From the NCBI RefSeq assembly GCF_965219715.1, contig NZ_OZ244785.1:2046001-2110000 (forward strand): a DNA stretch of 64,000 nt, given 5' to 3'. Source of the DNA: Bacterioplanoides sp965219715. Its GTDB lineage: Bacteria; Pseudomonadota; Gammaproteobacteria; Pseudomonadales; Oceanobacteraceae. Shown piece by piece: positions 10,001 through 19,500 of this stretch (positions within the stretch are counted from its first letter, which is position 1; every line of letters begins with the position of its first letter). The notes under the pieces were generated by a model. That model saw only the letters and a program-made list of their open reading frames with translations. It made no database searches and was not told the DNA's origin. Position numbers and translations under genes: made by a program.

Positions 10001-13000
10001 GATAGTTTTCGTGTTCCATAGCTCCCAACATCCGCGATTTAGTGTGGGCAACTAAGTCCGAATAAGACAACTCATCGGAAAAGTGAAAGTCTATTGGCAG
10101 TGTATTCATAAAATGGCCAATAATATCCATAAACTCCTGCTCAGAACGCCCAGCAGAAGGAACACCGACAAAGAACTCAGATTGGCCGGAATAGCGATTC
10201 ATCATCGCAGCAAAGCCAGCCAACAGGGCGTGAAATAATGTCACATTCTGCGCTCGACAATAGGCTCGAAGCTGCCCAGTCAATTTCTCATTCAACTCCA
10301 ACTCAACAGAGGAACCATTTGCAGTCTGCTTGGCCGGCCGGGGAAAATCGGTCGGTAAATTCAGGTAATTATCGGCACTGGCAATAACATCCCGCCAATA
10401 TTCCCTGCTGCTCCCTCCTCTGGCTGACTCCAAGTAGCGGCTCTGCCAGCGGGAGAAATCGCGATAGGAAAAGACCAACTCAGATAACGCTGGTCTTTCT
10501 CCTCTCAACAAAGATTCGTAGATAGCCCACAGCTCATCCAGTAAAATCCAGAGAGAGAAGCCATCACAAACAATGTGGTGAACTGTTATCACAAGCACAT
10601 AGTCCGCGGGCCCGCAATGATATAAATGTGACCTAATGAGAGGATCGGTAGAGAGGTCAAAGGTTTTTTGGTACTGATCTTCCACCATTTTTTCCAACTG
10701 GGCAGCGCCGACACCCTCTGCGTCAACGAAACTCAGCACCTCAAAACTGTCAGTCCGGCGCAATTGCAATAGCTCATCCGAGGCATCGACATCTTCACCT
10801 AATCTGGGAATAGCAATCGCCAGCGATGTATGCCTGCTAACTAACTCACGGAAAGCCTCAGAAAGTATATCCTTGTCAATATCACTGATAACTCGGACGC
10901 CGTAACCCACATTGTAAGCATAACTTTCAGGGTTAAACTGCTGCAGGAACCAAAGCGACCGCTGACCATAAGATAGTGGAAATGCAGTTCTGTCATCCTC
11001 TTCAGCAACAGGCGAAACATGGGCAGCTCCACCGTCGCGGTCATCGACAAGTTTCACTAATACTCGGGCGAGTTCGGCAACACTAGGGCCTTTAACCAGC
11101 TCCACCATAGGAATGGAGAGCGATAGATCCTGTTCTAGATTAGTCTTCAATTCCAACGCAATCAGCGAGTCCACCCCCATTGAGGTAATAGCAATGCCAG
11201 TATCAAAACTTTCATCGCTTATCATTAATACCGATTTGATCACCTCGACCAACCAGTCCTGCAGATAAGTAGTTTGCTCGGCATTGCTCAGCTCGCCATA
11301 GGCTCTCCAGTCGAAAGCAACCGATTGACTTCTGGCCTTCTGTTTTTCAGCAATAGCACTCAGCAGCGGCTGCGCCAATCCTTGGGGGTACTGTTTTGCC
11401 CATAAGCCCCAATCCGTCGCCAAGGCAAGGACATGCGCTTCAGGACTTGTCAGCAACTGCATAAATGCACCGACTCCAGCCTCGGTCTCTATACCCCCCA
11501 TCAGCTTGACAGAGTTTCTCGCCGCATCGGAATCTGCATCTTTCATCATTCCGATTTCACTCCAAGGACCCCAACCGATACTGGTCGCAGTTAAGCCCTG
11601 CGAACGCCGGTAATGCGCCAGGCCATCCAGCAGAGCATTGGCAGTGGCATAGCTGGCTAACCCGGGAGAACTCAGCACAGAAGAAACCGATGAAAACATC
11701 ACAAAGAAATCCAGCTTCTTTTCAAGAAAAGCGTTATGCAGATTCACAGCACCCAAAGCTTTGGCACCAAAAACCTGTTTGAAACGTTCCTCCGACAATT
11801 CAGAAAAAGCCTGCGTATCCGCATTGCCAGCAGCATGGATAACACCGGATATATCCGGCCAACCCTCTCTACGATAGCGCTCCAACCAGCGCTCCAACGC
11901 TTCGCTGTCACAAACATCAACATTGGCAGTAAACACTTGGGCACCAAGGGATTCTATGGCCATAATCCCGGCGATTTTGTCAGCGACAACCTTGTCGCCG
12001 CTAAATTCCCGCCACTCGCTCCGCTCGGGTAACGGGCTGCGCCCCATAAGGATAATTCTGCGCGCTCCGGCAGCGGCAAGAGACTTTGCGACCTCGAGTC
12101 CCAGCCCGCCCATACCACCGGTAACCAGATAACTGCGGTCAACCGAAAAGCCAGGTGCGGCCGGGTGATCCTTTACTCGCAGCGGACTTAAACGCGGTAC
12201 AAAAACCTGCTCGTCATCAATGAGTAACTGCGTCTCAGCGCTCCTATTTTCCAACTCTCGGTAAAATTGACGCCAGGCTTTCACTGAGTTTCTTATCCAG
12301 CCTGCGCCTCCCCACAATTCGGGACACTCAGCAGACAATGTTCTCACCAGGCCGAGGAAAGTGTGTGACTGGCAAGATAAAAGTGGTGCGATACCCGACA
12401 CAGAATCACGTTTATCAACAACGGAAAAGTCCTCTGGAATAACCAGCCAGAGCTTGGTTCCCCGATCAGACCACTCAAGGGAAACAGCCAAATCGCTCAA
12501 AGACTGGACAGCGAGAACACTGGCGTTCAGGTCTGGCAGCTCCAGGGGATTTGTTGACACTTCAGCTTCTACCCGGGGGGGCAGTACATAAAGTATTTGA
12601 TCAAAATACTCCCCCGACAAGGTGTCAGCCTGGGACTGCAACTGCTCCAGTGTTAGTGCCTGATAGGAAGCAGCGCTTTCCCCGATCGATGCCTCTGCGC
12701 AAGCCAGGGAGTTTTGATGATCAGCGACCAGCAACATATTGGCGGACGAGACACGATTACCCGAAGACAGCTCCTCTACAGGTGAATTGTCTACAGGCAG
12801 CCAGTTAACAACATAATGAGAAACAACCGGTGCTTTTTCTGACACCGCCGTTTGGTCGATAAACTCGAAGGATAAACCGAGCATCTCGCCAATCACGAGG
12901 CCATTTTCGTCATAGATAAATACATCCCCCTTGATCAGACGATTCTCGATATTAGCCTCTCGCAGATAAACTTTGGTCCAATAGCGGGGGCTATTCATCG

Positions 13001-16000
13001 GCCGATAAGTTTTAAACACATCCGCAGACCGTCCGACAAAGGCACCACCGCACTCCTCCGGAACCATCACGGCCAACACCTGGACGCAGGCATCCAACAC
13101 CGAAGGATGGACAAAGAAGTCATCCACACTATTGAGCAAGCTATTAGGCACCAGTACTTCCGCCAGCGCTTCCCTATCAGAGTGCCAGATACACTCTATC
13201 CCCTGATGGTTTGGCCCCCATTGATTGCCGCGCTCAGACCATATTTCATAAAACTGATCCCCCGACATAAGTCTCTCGAAAGAGGCCTTTTCCCGCTCGA
13301 TGTCAATACTGGCACTGGATATATCGACATCTGCTATTGGATTCACGATCCCAGTAACATTCTGACTCCACGCGTCGCTGTCGGTAAAATCAGCCGCAGC
13401 ACTCGTCCGACTGTGTACATCAAAATAATGATCACCGGTCGCGCTCGTGACAACTTTCGCCTGCAGTTCGACAGTACTTCCCTCCGGGATTATCAGCGCC
13501 TGTTGAAAAACAACCTGTTTAAACGCCAGGCACTTGCTGCCAAATAACTGACTGGCTGCTTCCACAGCCATTTCGGTATAGGCGGGCCCGGGATAAACCA
13601 CCGTGTTTTCAATTTTATGATCAGCGAGATAACGCATTTCACTTTTCGGTAAGAGGCCACGCCAAGTATGAATACCTTCATTCCCCACCACCGGGCGGTG
13701 TATGCCAAGCAGCTTATGCGCTGATCTCTCCTCGGCTACCGGCTTGAGTATATCGACCAAGAATTTTTTATTGTCAAAGGGGTAATTGGGTAGGTCCACC
13801 CTGCGTCGATCTACTGAGACCCTAGAAAGCCGCGACCAGTCAATCTCGTATCCTCTCAGTGACAATATCGCCGCCGCATTGACCAGGCTCTGCAGATCGC
13901 TATCAAATTTGCTGTCGATTGTTGCCACACAACGGTTAACACCTAGCGGCGCCATTGCCAGGCTGGTCAATACAGAACGCGGTCCAATCTCGATGCAGTC
14001 CACATCACCGATTTGCCTGAGGACCTCAATACCATCAGCAAAACGAACTGGATTTATCAAATGCTGAACCCAATATTCTGCAGTGCAAATCAGCTCGTCT
14101 TCAATTAGCTCACCGGTAAGGTTTGACACGACAGGTATCGAGGGCTTGCCAAATGAGACCTTCTCAAGATATTGACGGAATTCATCCAGAATAGGCTCCA
14201 TGAGAGAAGAGTGGAATGCGTGAGACACCTGCAAAGGCTTTGTCCGGTAACCCTGCGCCTCTAGGTCCCGACAAAAACGGTCGACACTGGATTGTAACCC
14301 CGAGACAACCTGGGTCTCGGCAGAGTTATAGGCCGCCACATTCAAATCGGGATAGACTTTGACCCGGTCAAGCAGATCGCTGTCGGTCCAAACCGTCGCC
14401 ATAGCCCCATTCAGTGGCAGGCTCTGCATAAGCTCTGCCCGCTTTGCTATAAGACAAATAGCATCCGCCACTGAAAAAACACCGGAGAGACAGGCGGCTA
14501 CGTATTCGCCTACACTGTGTCCCATCAAATAGGAGGGCCGTAGTCCCAGGTCCATCCACAACTTTGCCAAGGCATATTCCACCGCAAACAACACTGGCTG
14601 AGTATTGCCGGTTTCATTGATGCGATCGATATTCGCGTCGTTATAAATCAAGTCGAGCAAATCGATCTCAAAGGCCCCAGACAAGGCTGCCTGGCATTCA
14701 GCGATCGCATCGCGAAAAACAGGGTAGCGGTGATAGATACCCTTCGCCATACCCACATATTGTGATCCCTGGCCGGTGAACAAAAACGCTAGCTCTCCCG
14801 CCCCTTCATCTCGCTCGATCAGTTGCGAAGCATTGTTCTCATCGCTATCGACAAAGTGCGACAACCGCGTTATCAATTCAGCTCTGGAATCTGCAACAAA
14901 AACTTTCGATAACGCGAACTTTGTCCGGTACATATTGAAAGCGGCGCAAAATTCACCCACATCACTATCCGGAAGCTGCTCCAGCGAATCTCGTATAGTA
15001 GCCGCGTACTGCTGCAGAGAAGTCTGGCTTTTTGCAGACACAATCAATCCCAGCGCGGCATCTCGATGTTCACTGGCACTCTGGTACTGAGAAAGCTGGT
15101 CGAAATCGCCATTATAAGAGGACAAAATAACGTGGCTATTCGTGCCACTGATTCCAAACGAGCTGATAGCGGCATATTTTTCCCCATCACCATCCCAGGG
15201 GATCTGAGACCTAACAAACCGCAGGCGGGAGTCGTCGATAGAAATACGAGGATTCACCGTATCTAAATGCAGGCTCTTTGGCAGGGTGTTGCTGTTTAAA
15301 GACAGCAGGATTTTAATCAGCCCCGCAACACCGGCTGCCGCTTCAAGATGACCGATATTAGTTTTAACAGAGCCGACATAACACGGGTTATCTTGCCCCC
15401 CCCGTCCATATACCTGTTTTATCGCCTCAATCTCTATCGGGTCCCCCAGCGGGGTTCCTGTGCCGTGAGCCTCGACATAGCTCACCTGCTCGGCCTTAAT
15501 ATTGGCTTTTTTCAAAGAGTTTCTGATAACTTTAATCTGTGCCGCAGTATTCGGGGCAGTTAACGCGGCTGAACGACCATCCTGATTGACATCACTCCCT
15601 CTAACCAGCCCCCAGATTTTATCCCCATCTTTCACGGCATCTGAAAGACGCTTAAGCACTACGACGCCACAGCCTTCGCCACGCACATAACCATTGGCTT
15701 TTGCATCGAAAGTCTTGCAGCGACCGTCGGGGGAAAGCGCCTGGGTTTTCGCCATAAGCGACATACTCAACGGTGACAAGATGGCGTTGACGCCCCCCGC
15801 GAGCGCCAGGTCAGTCTCACCAGAACGCAAGCTCTTGCACGCTAGGTCAACGGTGACCAGGGATGCTGAGCAAGCGGTATCCACAGCCATAGAAGGGCCT
15901 TGCAAGCCCAGCATGTAGGACAATCTGCCGGCAGCAAAGCAATGAGTGTTGCCACTAACGGTATAAGCGTCGGTATAGCGCAAGTCACCCGAGGTGATGC

Positions 16001-16535
16001 GTTGCTGATGGTCCATGGAGGTAATCCCCATGAAGACACCAGTATTGGAATCCACCAGCGAGCCAGGAATAATGCCGGCGTGCTCGAGAGCATGCCAGGC
16101 CACAGCAAGTACCAAGCGCTGCTGGGGATCTAGGCTAACTGCTTCTCTGGGTGTGATATCAAAAAATGCAGGATCGAAGTCTTCTATACCATCGATCAGC
16201 CCCGCCCAACGGGTACCGGGATGACTCCCCAAAAATTCTTCCACCGACTCCGCATCGCCGACCTTCCACCGTGAGTCTGACAAATCGGCTACCGCATCGC
16301 GTCCATCCAGCAGCAATTGCCAGTATTTATCTGGATCATTCGCCCCGCCTGGGAAACGGCAATCAAAACCTACTATCGCAATAGCTTCGCTCTTTTTTTG
16401 CTCCTCTTGATCCAGCCTTCGCTCCAGATTTTCTGCGAGTGCCATTAATTCAACCGTGGCATTTTCCGAAGCAACTTCTACCGTCGAAGCGTTTTCATTT
16501 AAATCGATGCCGGCTTTACCCGAATTGTCAGCCAT
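7002..16535 (-). CDS. Hybrid PKS-NRPS: KS-AT-DH-KR-ACP-C-A(Glu)-T-TE
   Basis: A 3177-residue synthase for the last chain extension, amino-acid addition and release. Domains by approximate residue: KS 50-475 (Cys in DTACSASLV, EAHGTGTPLGD), AT 575-885 with malonyl-type motifs GHSVGEY and HAFH, DH 945-1220 (His in LADHKIEN, Asp in HPSVLDACVQ; the usual Gly of HxxxGxxxxP is Asn), KR 1465-1660 (TGGMGGLG, Ser/Tyr/Asn triad in SYATAN), ACP Ser in GVDSL near 1788, C 1840-2280 with HHIVCDG, A 2310-2800, T Ser in GGHSL near 2866, TE 2915-3170 with GWSMGG and a His in GEHHYD. The A-domain pocket residues read DAKDLGVVDK, the known code for glutamate. The KR lacks both the LDD and Trp stereo markers. 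It follows the previous PKS by 40 bases, so gene order equals assembly order. Confidence 0.95.
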   Translation of the reverse strand: MADNSGKAGIDLNENASTVEVASENATVELMALAENLERRLDQEEQKKSEAIAIVGFDCRFPGGANDPDKYWQLLLDGRDAVADLSDSRWKVGDAESVEEFLGSHPGTRWAGLIDGIEDFDPAFFDITPREAVSLDPQQRLVLAVAWHALEHAGIIPGSLVDSNTGVFMGITSMDHQQRITSGDLRYTDAYTVSGNTHCFAAGRLSYMLGLQGPSMAVDTACSASLVTVDLACKSLRSGETDLALAGGVNAILSPLSMSLMAKTQALSPDGRCKTFDAKANGYVRGEGCGVVVLKRLSDAVKDGDKIWGLVRGSDVNQDGRSAALTAPNTAAQIKVIRNSLKKANIKAEQVSYVEAHGTGTPLGDPIEIEAIKQVYGRGGQDNPCYVGSVKTNIGHLEAAAGVAGLIKILLSLNSNTLPKSLHLDTVNPRISIDDSRLRFVRSQIPWDGDGEKYAAISSFGISGTNSHVILSSYNGDFDQLSQYQSASEHRDAALGLIVSAKSQTSLQQYAATIRDSLEQLPDSDVGEFCAAFNMYRTKFALSKVFVADSRAELITRLSHFVDSDENNASQLIERDEGAGELAFLFTGQGSQYVGMAKGIYHRYPVFRDAIAECQAALSGAFEIDLLDLIYNDANIDRINETGNTQPVLFAVEYALAKLWMDLGLRPSYLMGHSVGEYVAACLSGVFSVADAICLIAKRAELMQSLPLNGAMATVWTDSDLLDRVKVYPDLNVAAYNSAETQVVSGLQSSVDRFCRDLEAQGYRTKPLQVSHAFHSSLMEPILDEFRQYLEKVSFGKPSIPVVSNLTGELIEDELICTAEYWVQHLINPVRFADGIEVLRQIGDVDCIEIGPRSVLTSLAMAPLGVNRCVATIDSKFDSDLQSLVNAAAILSLRGYEIDWSRLSRVSVDRRRVDLPNYPFDNKKFLVDILKPVAEERSAHKLLGIHRPVVGNEGIHTWRGLLPKSEMRYLADHKIENTVVYPGPAYTEMAVEAASQLFGSKCLAFKQVVFQQALIIPEGSTVELQAKVVTSATGDHYFDVHSRTSAAADFTDSDAWSQNVTGIVNPIADVDISSASIDIEREKASFERLMSGDQFYEIWSERGNQWGPNHQGIECIWHSDREALAEVLVPNSLLNSVDDFFVHPSVLDACVQVLAVMVPEECGGAFVGRSADVFKTYRPMNSPRYWTKVYLREANIENRLIKGDVFIYDENGLVIGEMLGLSFEFIDQTAVSEKAPVVSHYVVNWLPVDNSPVEELSSGNRVSSANMLLVADHQNSLACAEASIGESAASYQALTLEQLQSQADTLSGEYFDQILYVLPPRVEAEVSTNPLELPDLNASVLAVQSLSDLAVSLEWSDRGTKLWLVIPEDFSVVDKRDSVSGIAPLLSCQSHTFLGLVRTLSAECPELWGGAGWIRNSVKAWRQFYRELENRSAETQLLIDDEQVFVPRLSPLRVKDHPAAPGFSVDRSYLVTGGMGGLGLEVAKSLAAAGARRIILMGRSPLPERSEWREFSGDKVVADKIAGIMAIESLGAQVFTANVDVCDSEALERWLERYRREGWPDISGVIHAAGNADTQAFSELSEERFKQVFGAKALGAVNLHNAFLEKKLDFFVMFSSVSSVLSSPGLASYATANALLDGLAHYRRSQGLTATSIGWGPWSEIGMMKDADSDAARNSVKLMGGIETEAGVGAFMQLLTSPEAHVLALATDWGLWAKQYPQGLAQPLLSAIAEKQKARSQSVAFDWRAYGELSNAEQTTYLQDWLVEVIKSVLMISDESFDTGIAITSMGVDSLIALELKTNLEQDLSLSIPMVELVKGPSVAELARVLVKLVDDRDGGAAHVSPVAEEDDRTAFPLSYGQRSLWFLQQFNPESYAYNVGYGVRVISDIDKDILSEAFRELVSRHTSLAIAIPRLGEDVDASDELLQLRRTDSFEVLSFVDAEGVGAAQLEKMVEDQYQKTFDLSTDPLIRSHLYHCGPADYVLVITVHHIVCDGFSLWILLDELWAIYESLLRGERPALSELVFSYRDFSRWQSRYLESARGGSSREYWRDVIASADNYLNLPTDFPRPAKQTANGSSVELELNEKLTGQLRAYCRAQNVTLFHALLAGFAAMMNRYSGQSEFFVGVPSAGRSEQEFMDIIGHFMNTLPIDFHFSDELSYSDLVAHTKSRMLGAMEHENYPFSLMVEETNSQRDASYSPVYQVMFSLQKAHRDGGVMELLTDLEGNRSIVKNGLTMKAFNVTQQEGQFDLTLEMAETEESVRGVFKYNTDLFSRQTIEVMVGVFTKLLNQMLESAHLSISSLPLAEGEDQQDVVSVISGREVPFAVENTFLTALERWVSECPNRQAVSDINGHLSFAELDRASSNLAAAMHSNGVESGARVAICLNRSNTFVISIIACWKLGCAYVPIDPTYPHERIQYITDDSGAGAMIFDDSTAAVSDYCSVNISVNVDKVPLDEDVTIGFEYKISGDDLAYLIYTSGSTGLPKGVMVEHSSLMNLYLGLTTDIYQELADEFLTVALNASFSFDASVKQLVMLAGGHSVAILPDDVKTSPRKTCRWIQQNDIDVFDCTPSQLLLMDENGFFADLEGTPLLLIGGEQMPESLWHRINSLGVHAVNVYGPTECTVDAVVCKVDAMGSRRSIGRPLPNTVALIVGSDGKPVPRGMVGELCIAGAGVAKGYFEKRELTQQKFVAAEPEYQLAFKRMYKTGDYCRVGHGGQIEFFGRRDEQVKLRGYRIELGEISSAISRHCAVSKSVVTVADNGFDDHSLVAYFVPDEGASIVGSELADWLKSSLPSFMVPSHFVELTAIPLTPNGKVDKKNLPAVDFAAKKYGCIAPETDTEVRLHNLWSDLLGNDEFGVTDSFFEIGGHSLKAIRLLTRITDVMKVEVSLAQFFNFDTVRGLASVIDGSAGENSVLVPLNDCDKQKILYCIHPIGGGVHCYKELASSLNEEFSVYGIQSANFIEERCTNTIDELADYYVQEIIRHQTDSLNMDKYTEINLMGWSMGGVVALEISRKLEECGQNIGGLYIIDSRAPIRLTRGDGSSYRQRVGQFMDDIYRMLDLPVLPLGNISAQDESLLEAVVQRAIDDKVFPSDINVNLVSGQFDAFNAHMDAVESHVADKAIETSISFVCPDREGICSSIGWRDLTNGNFKKSTIGEHHYDILTEAHVSKLKDVVLS

Positions 16536-16575
16536 TTAGCGTAATCCTTGAAATACTGTAATAATTTTCAAATAA

Positions 16576-19500
16576 CTAGGCGAGTCTGCGATTAAGCGAC
16601 TCCAGTTTCGATTTAAGCCGCTGCTCCGCACTGAGCTCCGAATGCTGTACTCGTGCCAGCGGTGAAGCATTCTCTTCACTTTCAGACTTGTCATTAGCCC
16701 GGTTTTGCGAAATATCTGCAGTGGCGTTGTATTTTGGATCAAAAGACTGTTCGTTGATCTTGTCTCCCAGCTCTTCTAGTAAGAACTTTGACAAACCAAC
16801 AAGGTGCGGATAGCTAAAAACCAGTGAAGGGGACAGAATCAGACCGAGCTTTTGCTCAAGATTATTTTTGATTTCAACTCCCATCAGAGAGTCAAGCCCC
16901 AAGTTCAGCAACGGTGTAAACTTGCCAATTTTGGATTCTTCAATCTTGAAAACTTTTGCAGCTTCTTTGCGGATCAAGCTCTGCAGTTTTTCAAGGCGTT
17001 TATCCTCTGCGGTATTGCGCAATGCAATAACGAAGCTGTGTTCGTCCGGGTCCTCACTCTGACGATTTGCCTGAGACTGGAGCAGCGGAGCAAAAAATGG
17101 CGACGATCGGTCACTAGGATAGATATCCATCCAACGCCGGGCATCGAAATCAGCGATAGACAACTGCGATTCATTGGACAAAAGGGCTGCATAAAATGCC
17201 GCCTTCGCCTGTTGATCAGACAGTATGCCGTATCCCCGAAACAGTTCTTTGTCAGCGTCGGGCAATTCGTCTTCTGCTCCCACTGGCCCAAAATATATCT
17301 GGCTGGCCGTGACTCCAGCCCCGCGCAGTCTTTCGATAACAGCTTGTCCAGCAACGTCTCTAATCATATTGGCTTCGCAGTTTCTACCACGCATTGAGGT
17401 CGTTGCGGCGCCAGTAATGACAAAGCGATTCACAGCCCGTTTCCAGGCAAAGACTGCTAACTGCTCCAGGCATATCCTGGACTCTGACACACTATCGACC
17501 GAGCTGACTCCCCCCCCCGTTTCCCCGCGGATATCGTCTGCAACGATAAGGAGGTCAATGCCCTCTAGACCCGAGGCTTGCAGCAAATCAACATCTCTGT
17601 GAACTTCGCTATTCAATACGAAATGGGATAGTTCTACAGTTTTTCCATCGATGAAACGGGCAAGCTCCGCAGAGGGTTCTGACGCAGCATTGACTAGCGT
17701 AATTTTCTCCACCCCCGCCTCAAGCAGATAATTCAAACAGCTTATCCCCCTGCGGCTGTCTGCATTGACGATCACACAGTGTTTAAAACGCTTCGCAACA
17801 CTGCCGCCGTCCGACACCTGGCCCACCAGCACCTCTCGGTAGACCCTGCCATCTTTCACAAGCACGTCACTATCGACAGGGGACTTGCAAATAGCGTCGA
17901 TGAGTTGAGGTCTAGCTTCCTCCAAAGATGGAGACTGCAAAAGAAACCTGCCACTTTTGACATCACTGTTTAATCTGCCCTGCAAGCCGAATTGTGCCCA
18001 TGCCTGCGAAGCGACAGCAGCAAACGCCTCACTCTCAAAACTTTGTCCAGATTCTTTCCCCGTTACAGTTGCGACATTCACCCACTGCAGCGCAGGAACA
18101 TTTCGCCAAACCAGCGACTGAATAGCGGCGAAAATCAACTTATAAAATTCAGGCAACGCGGTTTTTTCAGGCACTGAATCCAAAGGTGCCAACACCCGAT
18201 TGCTCTCTTCCGTTACCATAACGATCCGACCTAAAATCGCTCCCTGATCAAAAGAGCCATCCAAGCACTGAACAACAGCCTTTTCAGAAACAAGCGAAGT
18301 GGCGGCCACAACTGCAATCACTGTTTCAGTGTCACCCAGCCAATCTTCGAGGGAACTACGCAGCGCTTCGCTCTCAGCAATAACAAGAAGCCGTTCACCC
18401 TCGCCAGGCACCCGGTCTGAAAAGCAATCGACTGTATCGCCGACACATTCCCAGCGATTACTAAAGAGACCGGGAAAATCATCAGCATTACCATCCAGGA
18501 TGTTGACCGACTCATCCAAACGAAGATTGTCCCGCTGCGGCCTCAGCCAGAAAGATTTATGATCCCAGCTGTAAACTGGCAGGGAAAAATCCCGATCCCC
18601 CCCGGCGTAATAATGGTGCCAGTCGACCGGGTAACCTGCCATGCTGAGGCGCGCGAGCAAGGCCGAAAATTCTGTAAGACCACGCTTTCCTCGGCGCAAG
18701 GAAAACTCACAATTACCCTCTAACCCACTTCCAGAAAGCAGCTCTGCAATACTGGCTTGTAAAACACCGTGAGGACTCAACTCCAAAAAGTTTGAGTAGC
18801 CATCCTCAATACAACATGCGATCGCTTCGTTGAGCCGCACCCGCTCGCGCAAATTCCTCACCCAATAGGCGCTATTAAGCTGACAGCCTTCGACGAGACC
18901 GGAGGTAACTGTGGAATAAATGGGTATCTGCGCCTCTCTTGCGACAACTTCCAGGGTTTCCCTACCTAGATCATCCAGCAGTGGGTCCATCTGTGAGCTG
19001 TGAAAGGCAACACCGCTCTTAACTGCTTGATTGTAGACACCCGATGCCGTTAACAACCCGGAGAGTGCTGCAATACTCTTGGGGCTTCCCGAAAACACTA
19101 GGGAGCGATCGGCATTGACGACAGCTATGCCGATATCACCGGCGGATTGTTCCAGATAGGGGAGAGCATCCTCCACGGCCAGCGCAGCGACTAACATCGC
19201 ACCTTCGCCATCAACCCTAGCCATCAGCCGGCTTCTTGATACAATGACTAGGGCCGCATCAGACAGACTCAAACTGCCAGCAGCATAGGCCGCGGCCACC
19301 TCCCCCATACTGTGACCAACAACCGCGGCGGGATTCACTCCATGAGCAGCCAGTGCTTCAAACAGTGAAACCTGCACCGCAAAGATCATCGGCTGCACAA
19401 ATTCCACTGAATTGAAGACCCCTTCATCGCCAGAGGTGATTTTTTCCTTAACCGACCAACCGGCAACCCTGGCAATTTCCTTATCGCAACGTTCAAAGGC